Assembly (NCBI RefSeq): GCF_026241255.1
Contig: NZ_JAPHNC010000004.1
Location: 1-64,000 of the forward strand
Length of the DNA: 64,000 bases
Direction of reading: 5' to 3'
Origin: Helicobacter sp. MIT 21-1697
GTDB taxonomy: Bacteria; Campylobacterota; Campylobacteria; Campylobacterales; Helicobacteraceae
Position numbers and translations under genes: made by a program. The notes below the pieces were generated by a model. That model was given only the letters and a program-made list of their open reading frames with translations. It ran no database searches and had not been told where the DNA came from. Each line of letters begins with the position of its first letter. Position 1 is the first letter of the stretch. Positions 18,719-27,612 of the stretch are shown in pieces.

Positions 18719-20596
18719 CTACTCTTTTTGGGTATTTTGTCTTTGTATAAGTGCTTGCGCTTCTTTAAGAATATGCTCATCGCTTCCCATATCAAAATAT
18801 ATAAATTCATCGCCGCTTTGTCGTTCGCCACTTAGTATATCTCCGCTATTGCGGTATTTTAAATCTAGTTCGGCAATGTCAAAGCCACTTAATGTATTGC
18901 AAAAAGCCTTGAGACGCTCATTATTTGGTTGGTGTGTATAGAGATAGCAATATCCTTTCAATCCATTGCGACTTACACGCCCACGCAGCTGATGTAATGT
19001 GGCTAAACCTAATCGTTCGGGTGCGACAATGACAATAGTAGAAACTTTTGGGAGTGAGATTCCTACCTCAACGAGCGTAGTTGCAAGAAGTAGTGAGCCA
19101 TTGCGTGCAAACTCATCTATAATGTTTTGTTTGTTTTTATCTTTACCTGAAGTAAAATATACATTTTCAAAATGTTTTTGCCAAAAGCTTAGCCCTTCAC
19201 TCAAAGAGAGATAGTTGAGATGTTCGCTTTCTTCTACGAGAGGATAAATAATAATAGCTTGGTGTCCTTTGTTGATTTCATTTTGTAAGGCATAAAGCAT
19301 TGTCTTAAATGTGCTTTTATCCACAATGGAGGTGCTTATATCTTTTTTAAAGGGTAAGTCTTGAATAACACTTAGATGAATAAATTGCGCATTAATCATT
19401 GCAAGAGTGCGTGGAATAGGCGTGGCTGAAAATTGCAAGATATGAGGGCGAGCCTTTTTTTGAGCATCTTGTCCTATTTTTTCTAGCCCATAACGTTGGT
19501 TTGTCCCAAATCGGTGCTGTTCATCACTCATCACAAGGGCTACATTTTCTAATGTAAGCTCACGATAAAGCAAGGCTTGTGTGCCGATGATAAAGTGTGC
19601 CTCTTGTGAATCTTGGTGCGTTTTTGCAGTGATAAGATGTATTTTAATAAAGGGTGGGAGCAGTCGTTTTGCTTCTTCATAAAGTTGCGTAGCAAGAATG
19701 GTAGTGGGCGCCATAAGAATGCTTGTATGAGGGTATGTCATCATTACAGCGCAGAGGATTATTATTGTTTTGCCACAGCCCACATCACCCATAATAAGCC
19801 GTCTTGCTGCAATTTGAGAATCTAAGTCTAAGCGTATATCTTGTATGGCAGCATATTGTCCGTGTGTGAGAGAAAAAGGTAAAGATTCTATAAATGGTGT
19901 AATATCGTTGTCGCAGCGATATTTGGCATTAAAATGTATTTTTTTGCGCGAGAGCAAATGCAAATAATGATATATTTCAACAAATTTAAGTGCATTGAGA
20001 TGTGCTTGAGGTAGAGCGTTACATTCTTTAAAGGCAAGCATAAAATGCGATGAGGGCATAAAAATATCATATATTTTTTGAGCAGTTGTGTGAGGAATGC
20101 CACAAGAGAGTAGATTTTCCATAGTAATAGCAGCTTGAGTGAGGCTTTGCATTGCTTTGGCACTAAGCAGGGTCGTTTTAAAATGAGGTGTAATGGTGTT
20201 AATGTGCTTAATCGATTTTGGCTGAATCAGCGTGTAATGTTGATTGTAAGATTCAAGTTTTCCCAACACATAATGAATAGAATCTTTGCTAAAAATCTTT
20301 TTATGAAAAGGCTTTGGGTGGAAAATAATCATTTCAAGCGGTTGGTTAAAATCACTCATTGTGGCATCAATACTTAAACGCGCGTTTTTGCCAAAACCAA
20401 GCATTTTCAAATCGTGTATGCATACTTTAATAAGGACATTACTATGAAGAATAAGTGTAGGAGTAAGTGTAGTATCAGTATAAGACTTGGGTGCGTGGGT
20501 AATGATAAGGGAAAGGAGATTATCAATTTTGAGCTTTTTTAAGCGTGATTGGTTTGTCTTATCAAGATATTGGATAAAGGAGCTAAAATCATACAT
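18719..20596 (-). CDS. recG: ATP-dependent DNA helicase RecG
   Basis: Branch-migration helicase that reverses stalled replication forks. Helicase motifs are visible: GDVGCGKTIIILCAVM (I), MAPTTILA (Ia), SDEQHRFG (II, DEQH as in RecG), LQFSATPIPRTLA (III) and LHQLRGRVSRNG (VI). An N-terminal wedge/OB region precedes them. At 625 aa it is a little shorter than E. coli RecG. It starts 8 nt after gapA, with a weak ribosome site. Confidence 0.92.
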   Translation of the reverse strand: MYDFSSFIQYLDKTNQSRLKKLKIDNLLSLIITHAPKSYTDTTLTPTLILHSNVLIKVCIHDLKMLGFGKNARLSIDATMSDFNQPLEMIIFHPKPFHKKIFSKDSIHYVLGKLESYNQHYTLIQPKSIKHINTITPHFKTTLLSAKAMQSLTQAAITMENLLSCGIPHTTAQKIYDIFMPSSHFMLAFKECNALPQAHLNALKFVEIYHYLHLLSRKKIHFNAKYRCDNDITPFIESLPFSLTHGQYAAIQDIRLDLDSQIAARRLIMGDVGCGKTIIILCAVMMTYPHTSILMAPTTILATQLYEEAKRLLPPFIKIHLITAKTHQDSQEAHFIIGTQALLYRELTLENVALVMSDEQHRFGTNQRYGLEKIGQDAQKKARPHILQFSATPIPRTLAMINAQFIHLSVIQDLPFKKDISTSIVDKSTFKTMLYALQNEINKGHQAIIIYPLVEESEHLNYLSLSEGLSFWQKHFENVYFTSGKDKNKQNIIDEFARNGSLLLATTLVEVGISLPKVSTIVIVAPERLGLATLHQLRGRVSRNGLKGYCYLYTHQPNNERLKAFCNTLSGFDIAELDLKYRNSGDILSGERQSGDEFIYFDMGSDEHILKEAQALIQRQNTQKE

Positions 20597-20604
20597 AAAT
20601 GAAT

Positions 20605-21621
20605 TTAAGAACTAATAAATTGTGCCATATCTAGCACACGATTAGCATATCCCCATTCATTATCGCACCACGCTATAATGCGCGCCATATTTCCATTGAC
20701 AATATAGCTTAAATCTGGCGCAAACACTACGCTATGAGGGTTTCCGATAAAATCACTACTTACACCTTGTTTTAAATCAATACCAATAATATTTTTCATA
20801 GTAGTTTTGCTCGCATTGATAATTGATTCATTAAGTTTTGTGGTGTTCGTTGGGTGCGAAAGAATAAAAGTTATGTCAAGGAGCAGGACATTTGAAACCG
20901 GCACGCGCACACTATGCCCACCTAGTTTTCCCTCAAGTTCAGGTAGCACACGAGTGAGTGCGTCTATCGCGCCTGTATGCGTAGGAATGATATTTTGAGC
21001 TGCAGCCCTTGAGCGGCGTTTGTTGTGTGGATACACACTATCAAGTAGCGATTGCTCATTTGTATAGCTGTGCATAATGCAAAAACTTGCCATTTCAATC
21101 CCAAAGCATTCATTTATAATTTTACAAAGTGGTGCTAGCGCATTAGCTGTGCAAGAAGCATTGGAAATAATAGGCTGTGAGCTATAAAGTGTATGATTGG
21201 CACCGAGTGCAAAAGTGGGCATATTATCGCTTGGCGTGGCAGATAAAATCACCTTTTTTACGCCTTTTTGACAATGATGTGTAAGCTGCTTAGAATCTAA
21301 AAATTGCCCACTTGATTCAATGACAATATCAGCCCCAACTGCAGCAAAATCAAGTTCATCGGGGTGAGTGTGATTAAAGGTGCGAATGGGTGGATAGGTG
21401 CTTTGATTGTTTGTAAGTGTCAGCGTATGGGCACTATGTGAGACTTCAAAAGGCAATGTGCCGTGCGTGGTGTCGTATTCAAGGAGATAGCTTAGAATCT
21501 CCCATTCATTAATATCATTAATGGCAATAATGTTGATATGTTCTTTGTATTTTTGCTGCAATGCCGCACGCATAATACTTCTACCAATGCGTCCAAAGCC
21601 ATTAATGGCAATATTTATCAT
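20605..21621 (-). CDS. gapA: Glyceraldehyde-3-phosphate dehydrogenase
   Basis: Glycolytic/gluconeogenic GAPDH of 338 aa. It begins MINIAINGFGRIGRSIMRAAL (NAD-binding) and ends with WCDNEWGYANRVLDMA. The catalytic cysteine lies in SNASCTANALAPL. Most GAPDHs have SCTTNCLAP here, so the second Thr and the second Cys are both Ala. The nucleophile and the HTGA segment are kept, so activity is likely. AAGGGA precedes ATG. It is cotranscribed with recG. Confidence 0.92.
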   Translation of the reverse strand: MINIAINGFGRIGRSIMRAALQQKYKEHINIIAINDINEWEILSYLLEYDTTHGTLPFEVSHSAHTLTLTNNQSTYPPIRTFNHTHPDELDFAAVGADIVIESSGQFLDSKQLTHHCQKGVKKVILSATPSDNMPTFALGANHTLYSSQPIISNASCTANALAPLCKIINECFGIEMASFCIMHSYTNEQSLLDSVYPHNKRRSRAAAQNIIPTHTGAIDALTRVLPELEGKLGGHSVRVPVSNVLLLDITFILSHPTNTTKLNESIINASKTTMKNIIGIDLKQGVSSDFIGNPHSVVFAPDLSYIVNGNMARIIAWCDNEWGYANRVLDMAQFISS

Positions 21622-21714
21622 AGTATCCCTTGAGAATTAAGAATAAAAGTGCGAAATGCGATTGTAGCATATTTGCTATAATAGTTATATTTTTGATGTG
21701 TAGGGATAATGAAA

Positions 21715-22479
21715 ATGGATATTTTTCGTGTAGCAATTACGGGAGCAAGTAGCGGTATAGGCAGAGCATTAGCAATGTGTTTTTCAAACCAAGCCACTCA
21801 TTTGTATCTTGCAGGGCGCAATATTGAGCGCTTAGAGGAAAGTAAAACGCATATTTTAGCGCTAAATCCTCAAGTGCAAATAGAAATTGCTTCTTTTGAT
21901 ATAAGCGATGAAAAAGCGTGCAAACTTTGGTGTGAAGAAATATTTGCCTCTAGGCTTGATGTGCTTATTCTAAATGCGGGAGTTGCGATGGGTGCAAAAG
22001 AGAGCATACAAAAGCATTTTGAAATTTGCCATACAAATGCTATGGGTGTAGCGTATATGGCATTTTATGCACTTAAAGCATTTTATAAGCAAAAATTAAA
22101 AGACAAAAAGAAAGGACAAATGGTGCTTGTAAGCTCTATTGCTGCACTTCTTGCATTGCCAAATGCGCCAAGTTATAGTGCCTCAAAGAGTTTTGTTAAA
22201 AGTTTGGGAGAGAGTTTGAGCGTGGCACAAAAAGAGGTATGTATTACAACTATTTGTCCGGGTTTTATCAAAACGCCGCTGACAGATTATATTCACCCCT
22301 CTATTCCACAAATGAGCGTTGAGAAAGCAGCTAAAAAGATGTATATTGCGATTAAAAAAGGCAAAAGATTCTATGCGTTTCCATATTCCTTGGTATATGC
22401 GGCAAGATTCTATAATATCTTGCCGCTTTGGCTCAAGCGCATACTTGTAAATCTCATAAGTTTTATGGGGAGACTATAA
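21715..22479 (+). CDS. Short-chain dehydrogenase/reductase
   Basis: Classical SDR enzyme of about 254 aa. The Rossmann motif TGASSGIGRALA is at the N-terminus. NAG appears in LILNAGVAMG, and the catalytic Ser...Tyr-x-x-x-Lys is VSSIAALLALPNAPSYSASK. The substrate is not predictable. An ATG at 21709 is only 3 nt from the AGGGA site, so 21715 (MDIFRVAITG) is the better start. It converges with the LtaS-like gene 3 nt away. Confidence 0.88.
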   Translation: MDIFRVAITGASSGIGRALAMCFSNQATHLYLAGRNIERLEESKTHILALNPQVQIEIASFDISDEKACKLWCEEIFASRLDVLILNAGVAMGAKESIQKHFEICHTNAMGVAYMAFYALKAFYKQKLKDKKKGQMVLVSSIAALLALPNAPSYSASKSFVKSLGESLSVAQKEVCITTICPGFIKTPLTDYIHPSIPQMSVEKAAKKMYIAIKKGKRFYAFPYSLVYAARFYNILPLWLKRILVNLISFMGRL

Positions 22480-22482
22480 GCA

Positions 22483-24516
22483 TTAATCTCCCAAAGATTC
22501 TTTAGTTTTATCTGCGCGTGATTTGGTATTATGATAGAGCATATATGTTGCTGTTTCTAACATATCTGTATTGATTTTTCTAAGCTTTTCTGAAAGATGA
22601 GATTCTTTCTCTCCTGCGAGTTGCCAATGAGTAGAATCTTGATGTATAGAATCTTTGAGAGTGCGTTTATAAAGTACACCTCCTCCCGCCTGCTCGTATT
22701 CATTAGAATAGCAATACTCATTGCTTATCAGTAAAGGTGGTCTATTCCAGCGGCGGATAAAAGTAAAACGCCCTTCGCCAAAGCTTTTATCTAGTAAATC
22801 TCTACCCATAGTTGTATTATGAACTTTGATTCCAGCTAAACCAGCTGCTGTTGGGAATATATCAATGTGCCCTCCGGCTTGGGGCATTATTTTGCCTTGA
22901 GGGAAGAATTTTGGAGCGTGGATAATAAGAGGCACTTGAAATTCGTGCAAAAGCAAGCTTGAATAAGTTTTATCAACCGAAGGTGAAATCTGCGACATTC
23001 CGTGGTCGCCTGTGATAATAAAGATTGTATTATCATAATATGATGATTTTTTTGCGCTCTCAAAAAACTTTTTGAGCGCATAATCACAATATTTCATAGA
23101 AAGATATTCATCTGCTCTATTTTCAAAACCATATTTTTTTAAATATTGCTCATCAGGTATAGTGTAATCAAAATCAGGTATGTCTTTAGGAACGGTGAAA
23201 GGTCCGTGAAAACTTGCAAGTTGAATGAGGCTTATAAAAGGAGACTTTTGTTCTTCAAGGAGGGTGTTAGATTCTTGCAAAAGGTTTTCGTCTGAAATCC
23301 CCCATACATCCATTCTAGGAGATTTCCAATATCCCTCCTCGTATATTTTAAGCCCAGAAACATTATTTGCCAAGACTCCGCGTATATTTGCCCAATTTGC
23401 ATTGCCACCGAGCATATAAAGCTTATCGTATCCTTCAAAGTCATTCCACACAATATGTTGGTCCATTGTATAAGGGTCGCGAGAACTTGTTTTAAAATAT
23501 TCATTTACATCGGGTATGCCTGTGATAATAGAAAACATTGCTCTTGCAGTGGTGCGGGCTGAAGCGTAGTAATTAGGAAAATACAGCGATTCTTTGGCGA
23601 GTTGAGCAAGAAAGCGTGTTGTGTCTAGTTCATCAAACATAAGCGAACTTTTATGTGTACTCATAGATTCAATAACTATGATGACAATATTTGGTTTAGC
23701 CCCCCCCCCAGTAGCCTTTGAAAAGCGATCATAACTCATAGAATCTACATTAGGATTTTGCACACCTAAGTATTCTACGGCGGTAGGATAAGCTTCTTTG
23801 GCTTGTTTTGTATTGTCTGTGTAGGAATTTTTTGGACGCGTATCTGCAAGATTCTGAATAGGATTAAGCCCTAGTGCAGTAATTTGATTATGTCCAGAGA
23901 AGAACGCCTCGCTCCATCGCAATGGATAGTAGATGATGCCATATTGCCCATAAATTAAGATAACAACTACAAGTAAAGTGGCTATCCCTGATGTTATTTT
24001 GCTTGAAATAGTATTTGTGCCATAAGCCCACTTGTTTAAAATCATTTTGCTTCCAAATGTAAGTAGAGAGACAATAACGCCAAGAAGCACTAAAAGTTTT
24101 ATAACCGGATATGTTTGCCAAATCATTCCTAAAGATTCTTTGGTGTCCTCTAGTAATCCAATGGCTGCAAAATTCAGTCGTGATTGTAAATACGCATAGT
24201 GAGCAAAATCAACGATATAAATAAGAATATACAAAATAAATACAATCGCATAAAATGCCACCAAAAATGGACGCACTTTATGAAAAGATTTTGATATAAA
24301 AGGTGCAAAAAGGCATATAAGCAGAGGAAGAGACATAAATGCAGCTATACGCCCATCAAAGCGAATGCCAATATAAAAAGCCTTTCCTAATTCAGTCCAA
24401 GAAAAGTCAGCAAGATTCTCCCATTGCCACAATAAAAAGCCAACGCGCATAAGAATAGCTGTGAGCCATAAAAATAAAAGAAACTTTAAATATATTCGTG
24501 TATTGTTGGTAATCAT
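22483..24516 (-). CDS. LtaS/sulfatase-family membrane phosphoglycerol- or phosphoethanolamine-type transferase, phase-variable
   Basis: 677 aa with about five N-terminal membrane segments (to residue about 195), a linker, then an extracytoplasmic alkaline-phosphatase-fold domain. Motifs are NIVIIVIESMSTHKS (metal/nucleophile region), ARTTARAMFSIITGIPD, FIITGDHGMSQ and HAPKFFPQG. The family transfers phosphoglycerol or similar groups to lipids or glycans; the substrate here is unknown. A G10 tract at 23700-23709 encodes three glycines in the linker and is in frame (ON). The start at 24516 has AAAGGGG; an earlier ATG lies over a TATAAT-like sequence. Confidence 0.85.
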   Translation of the reverse strand: MITNNTRIYLKFLLFLWLTAILMRVGFLLWQWENLADFSWTELGKAFYIGIRFDGRIAAFMSLPLLICLFAPFISKSFHKVRPFLVAFYAIVFILYILIYIVDFAHYAYLQSRLNFAAIGLLEDTKESLGMIWQTYPVIKLLVLLGVIVSLLTFGSKMILNKWAYGTNTISSKITSGIATLLVVVILIYGQYGIIYYPLRWSEAFFSGHNQITALGLNPIQNLADTRPKNSYTDNTKQAKEAYPTAVEYLGVQNPNVDSMSYDRFSKATGGGAKPNIVIIVIESMSTHKSSLMFDELDTTRFLAQLAKESLYFPNYYASARTTARAMFSIITGIPDVNEYFKTSSRDPYTMDQHIVWNDFEGYDKLYMLGGNANWANIRGVLANNVSGLKIYEEGYWKSPRMDVWGISDENLLQESNTLLEEQKSPFISLIQLASFHGPFTVPKDIPDFDYTIPDEQYLKKYGFENRADEYLSMKYCDYALKKFFESAKKSSYYDNTIFIITGDHGMSQISPSVDKTYSSLLLHEFQVPLIIHAPKFFPQGKIMPQAGGHIDIFPTAAGLAGIKVHNTTMGRDLLDKSFGEGRFTFIRRWNRPPLLISNEYCYSNEYEQAGGGVLYKRTLKDSIHQDSTHWQLAGEKESHLSEKLRKINTDMLETATYMLYHNTKSRADKTKESLGD
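23700..23709. repeat. Poly-C/G tract of 10 nt (contingency locus)
   Basis: Ten C on the plus strand, read as G10 in the minus-strand LtaS-like gene (ACT GGG GGG GGG GCT). It lies between the membrane part and the catalytic domain. A gain or loss of one G would truncate the protein before the catalytic domain. Confidence 0.9.
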
Positions 24517-24673
24517 CAGGTGTGCCCCTTTAAGAGTTGGATTCAAAAAGTGTTCAAAAGGCATTATTATATATTGGATTATTTAACTTGGTTTCTAAAA
24601 AAGATTCTATAAAAGTTTTCTATCACTCTATTTTAAGGAAAAGCAAAAAGGAATTGGCACTATGGGTGGAACA

Positions 24674-24988
24674 CTATAAAAGCGCGTTAAATGCACTTCT
24701 AATATTTTCTATGGAGTGCGGTTCAATCAGGCGCTCTCCTACCTCTCGCCCATCTTTATAAAAAATGAGTGTGGGAATTTTACGAATATTGAGTTCGTCC
24801 TTAAGATGAACTTGTGTATCAAAGCTGATTTTAAAAATATGAATTTTCCCTGCAAATTCTTGTGCTAAAGTCTCAAGCATAGGCTCAATATGCCGACAAT
24901 CTGGACACCACGGCGCACTAAAATCTACCACCACACAACCTTGTTGAATCACTTCATAAAAACGTTTGCTATCAATACTTTCTATCAT
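24674..24988 (-). CDS. Thioredoxin-family protein
   Basis: 104 aa thioredoxin fold with active site FSAPWCPDCRHIEP (CPDC instead of the usual CGPC) and the cis-proline in IRKIPTLIFYKDG. No signal peptide, so cytoplasmic. The start at 24988 follows TTAGGAGG. It overlaps nothing and lies 8 nt after the YeiH-type transporter. The CPDC dipeptide would alter its redox potential relative to TrxA. Confidence 0.85.
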   Translation of the reverse strand: MIESIDSKRFYEVIQQGCVVVDFSAPWCPDCRHIEPMLETLAQEFAGKIHIFKISFDTQVHLKDELNIRKIPTLIFYKDGREVGERLIEPHSIENIRSAFNALL

Positions 24989-24996
24989 AATGCCTC

Positions 24997-26034
24997 CTAA
25001 AACATAATATATACCAACCCATAAGTGCCAAACATAAGGATAATAAATAAAACTAATGCAAGAGCAAATGTTTTCGCTCCAAAAGAAATAAATTTTTGCC
25101 AATCAATTTGCAAACCAAGTGCTACCATTGCAAAAACAAGGCAAATTTTAGAGGTAAATTGCGTGGATTCTATCACTGCGGGTGGAAAATCAATAAAAGA
25201 ATGAAGCATAATCACGCCTAAGAATCCAAAGGCAAAATAAGGGATATACAACGCATTTTGTTTTGCGTGAGAGCTGTCATTTGAGGTATTTATATCATTT
25301 TGAACGCGCTTTTGATTGAGTTTAAAAATAATGTAAGAAACAATAAGTAAAAGTGGCACAAGCAATACAACACGCGTCATTTTAACGATAATGGCGACAT
25401 TTTGCGATTCTGGAGAGATAGCTGCTGCCCCTACAACATTTGCTACTTCGTGCAAACTTGCACCGATGAAAATACCCCACTGATAGTCATTTAATGGAAG
25501 TATGTTGGCATAATATATGACAGGCAAGAGTATCATACCAATAAGTCCAAAGATGACGATAAAACCAAGTGCGACAGAGCTTTTGCTAGGGTGAGTTTTG
25601 AGAGTAGATTCTAAGGCAAGGATTGCTGCTGCTCCACATACTGCACTTCCAATGCCTACAAGCAAGCTGATTTCATTATCAAGTTTGAGCGCTCTGCCAA
25701 TAAAAATTGCTGCGATGAATACTCCGGCGACAACTAATAAAGAAATCAAGAATCCATTAAGTCCAAGCGTGGCAATTTCACCAAGTGTGATGTATGAACC
25801 ATAGAGGATAATGCCAAGACGCAAAAGCTTCTTTGCGCCAAAGGTAATCCCTGCTTGCATATCATAATGTTGATTGAGTTTGGGATAAAATGGAGAGAAT
25901 GCAGCCCCGAGCAAAATGCCAATAATAAGTGGAGAAAGAAAAGGTGTAAGGGTAGCAGAAATAAGGAGTGAAAGCACACTAAAAAAAGCAAGAAATACTA
26001 TACCATAAATAAAACCCTGAAAGCGATAAGCCAT
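24997..26034 (-). CDS. YeiH/UPF0324-family putative sulfate exporter
   Basis: 345 aa polytopic protein with about ten membrane segments. Family signatures are visible: PLIIGILLGAAF, LLRLGIILYGSYITLGEI, GIGSAVCGAAAILALE and GIFIGASLHEVANVVGAA. The family is annotated as putative sulfate exporter on weak experimental ground. AAAGGA lies before the ATG. It is followed by the thioredoxin gene, which hints at a sulfur-related pairing but does not prove it. Confidence 0.85.
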   Translation of the reverse strand: MAYRFQGFIYGIVFLAFFSVLSLLISATLTPFLSPLIIGILLGAAFSPFYPKLNQHYDMQAGITFGAKKLLRLGIILYGSYITLGEIATLGLNGFLISLLVVAGVFIAAIFIGRALKLDNEISLLVGIGSAVCGAAAILALESTLKTHPSKSSVALGFIVIFGLIGMILLPVIYYANILPLNDYQWGIFIGASLHEVANVVGAAAISPESQNVAIIVKMTRVVLLVPLLLIVSYIIFKLNQKRVQNDINTSNDSSHAKQNALYIPYFAFGFLGVIMLHSFIDFPPAVIESTQFTSKICLVFAMVALGLQIDWQKFISFGAKTFALALVLFIILMFGTYGLVYIMF

Positions 26035-26113
26035 TATATATCCTTTAAAAAATAAATGTTTGTTCTATTTTATGATGTATAAATAAATAATAGATACTAA
26101 GGGGTGTGCTGAA

Positions 26114-26189
26114 TGGTGGCTCGAGGCGGAATCGAACCACCGACACGGAGATTTTCAGTCTCCTGCTCTACCGACTGAGCTATCGAGCC
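26114..26189 (-). tRNA. tRNA-Phe (GAA)
   Basis: Minus-strand cloverleaf of 76 nt. The acceptor stem is GGCTCGA/TCGAGCC, the D-arm AGCTCAGTCGGTAGAGC, the anticodon stem-loop GGAGACTGAAAATCTCC with anticodon GAA, and the T-loop GGTTCGATTCC. CCA is encoded. Confidence 0.97.
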
Positions 26190-26205
26190 ACAAAAAGAAA
26201 TGCGG

Positions 26206-26211
26206 ATTATA
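26206..26211 (-). promoter_or_regulatory. -10 box of the tRNA-Phe gene
   Basis: TATAAT on the minus strand, about 17 nt upstream of the mature tRNA 5' end. No clear -35 is visible, as is common in Helicobacter promoters. Confidence 0.6.
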
Positions 26212-26278
26212 CCTCAATGCGTTTAAAACTTGGCTTAAAATAAAATTAGCTTGATATTATCCTATAAAAGTGCCTTGT

Positions 26279-26324
26279 GGAGTTAGACAATCGGGCTAGA
26301 ATCTAACTCCAAAATTCTAGCCCC
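26279..26324. repeat. Two interlocked perfect inverted repeats
   Basis: GGAGTTAGA (26279-26287) pairs with TCTAACTCC (26302-26310). GGGCTAGAAT (26293-26302) pairs with ATTCTAGCCC (26314-26323). Each arm of one repeat lies in the loop of the other, so the two hairpins compete or form a pseudoknot. It lies between yceI and tRNA-Phe. There is no T-run on either side. Confidence 0.75.
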
Positions 26325-26385
26325 ATAAAAATTTATTGCACACATAAGCCACAAGCACAAGTGAGTGTAAGCGGCGTGTGTTAAG

Positions 26386-26964
26386 CTATTTCCATAGAGT
26401 CTTAATATGCAACTCTATTTTATCGCTATTCATCTTTGATCCTTGCATACCAAAATCTTTAATGTTGAGTTCCCCTTTGAGCTCAAGTGTTGTGTTTGAT
26501 TCTATAACAAGCAAGGAATCAAACACAAGCGGCAAAGTTACGCCGTGCAAAGTGAGATTTCCATAGACTTTACCCCTTGCTTTATTGCTCTGTGCTCCCT
26601 CAAGAACTTCGTATTTTGTCATCACAAAGCGACTTGTTGGGTAGGCTTTAGCGTCTAAGAAATCAGATTCTAATAAATGTGCGTCTCGTTTTTTGCTATC
26701 AGTAAAAACAGAAATTATTTTGACTTCACCACTTAAGGCTGTGATGTTGTGAGCAGCATCAAGGCTTAAATTGCCGCTAAAGTCTTTAAAAATCCCATCA
26801 ACTGATATAAAGCCAAATTTTGTTGCCTTAAAGCCAATATGAGAATCCTCGCTTAAGCTTAAATTACCTTGAGGTGCGCCATAAGCCTGTATTATTATAA
26901 GTAATAGCCCGCATAAGAATCTCACTAAAATTCCTTGTGTCCTTTGTTGTGCTGTTTGTCCCAT
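26386..26964 (-). CDS. YceI-family periplasmic lipid-binding protein
   Basis: 192 aa with a signal peptide (FLCGLLLIIIQAYGA) and a YceI lipocalin-like barrel. Family features include the opening SEDSHIGFKATKFGFISVDG, then LLESDFLDAKAYPTSRF and GNLTLHGVTLPLVFD. YceI proteins bind isoprenoid-type lipids. It starts 2 nt after the marR stop, so the pair is one operon. Its expression is likely controlled by that MarR protein. Confidence 0.9.
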   Translation of the reverse strand: MGQTAQQRTQGILVRFLCGLLLIIIQAYGAPQGNLSLSEDSHIGFKATKFGFISVDGIFKDFSGNLSLDAAHNITALSGEVKIISVFTDSKKRDAHLLESDFLDAKAYPTSRFVMTKYEVLEGAQSNKARGKVYGNLTLHGVTLPLVFDSLLVIESNTTLELKGELNIKDFGMQGSKMNSDKIELHIKTLWK

Positions 26965-26966
26965 TA

Positions 26967-27449
26967 TTATCCTTTCAGTTTTTGTTTTTTGTGCTCAAGT
27001 CCTATGATTGCCTTATACAATATCCTATGAAGCTCTTGCATTTCTTCTTCGCTTATATATTCTAAGAGTAAGTCATTATGCACCTCCTTCATTATTTGGT
27101 ATGTTTTTTGGGCGTATTCCTTGCCACTAGGTGTAAGGGTGATAAGATTCTCGCGCCTATTTGCTGGGTTTTGTTTGCGCTCCACTAAGCCTTTGGATTC
27201 TAAATCATCAATATACATACGCACATAATTTTTATCACTTGAGGCAAAATTGCACAAACTGATTTGAGAGTGTGGATTTTGTGAGCATACCCATAGAATC
27301 CCTGCTTGTTTGTGGTGTATGATACCAAGCGGGGCTACGCGTCTATCAAATTCTGCAGAGAGATTCTCCCTAAGATGTGTAGCAAGAAAGCCAATATTTT
27401 TGTAAATATCGCAAGATTGCTTATTTTCATTTTGTCTTTTATTTTTCAT
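26967..27449 (-). CDS. MarR-family transcriptional regulator
   Basis: 160 aa winged-helix regulator. LGIIHHKQAGILWVC leads into the recognition region CNFASSDKNYVRMYIDDLESKGLVERK, followed by the wing NPANRRENLITLTPSGKEYA. AAGGAG precedes ATG. It is divergent from the LpxE-EptA gene across a 14-bp inverted repeat, and upstream of yceI in the same operon. It may therefore couple envelope-lipid genes to a small-molecule or stress signal (inference). Confidence 0.9.
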   Translation of the reverse strand: MKNKRQNENKQSCDIYKNIGFLATHLRENLSAEFDRRVAPLGIIHHKQAGILWVCSQNPHSQISLCNFASSDKNYVRMYIDDLESKGLVERKQNPANRRENLITLTPSGKEYAQKTYQIMKEVHNDLLLEYISEEEMQELHRILYKAIIGLEHKKQKLKG

Positions 27450-27462
27450 TATTTCTCCTTAA

Positions 27463-27503
27463 ATTATACTTTTTAAATATAGTAATTAAAAAGTATAATA
27501 CTT
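27463..27503. promoter_or_regulatory. Inverted-repeat operator, probable MarR site
   Basis: ATTATACTTTTTAA (27463-27476) and TTAAAAAGTATAAT (27486-27499) form a perfect 14-bp inverted repeat with a 9-bp spacer. The second arm overlaps another exact palindrome, AAGTAT-A-ATACTT (27491-27503). That gives three half-sites in one promoter region between marR and the lipid A gene. Confidence 0.65.
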
Positions 27504-27612
27504 AAAAATGATAATAAAATCAAGTCAAAGCCAAAAATTGATCAAATTGCACCAAAGACAAATGACAATAAAACTACACAAATTCATTGATAATTTGTGT
27601 ATAATCCCAGCT

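Noticed and set aside
27508-27612. Upstream ATG extending the LpxE-EptA protein by 35 residues
   Set aside because: It abuts the MarR operator, has no ribosome site, and the extra residues do not look like part of the enzyme. Not fully excluded.
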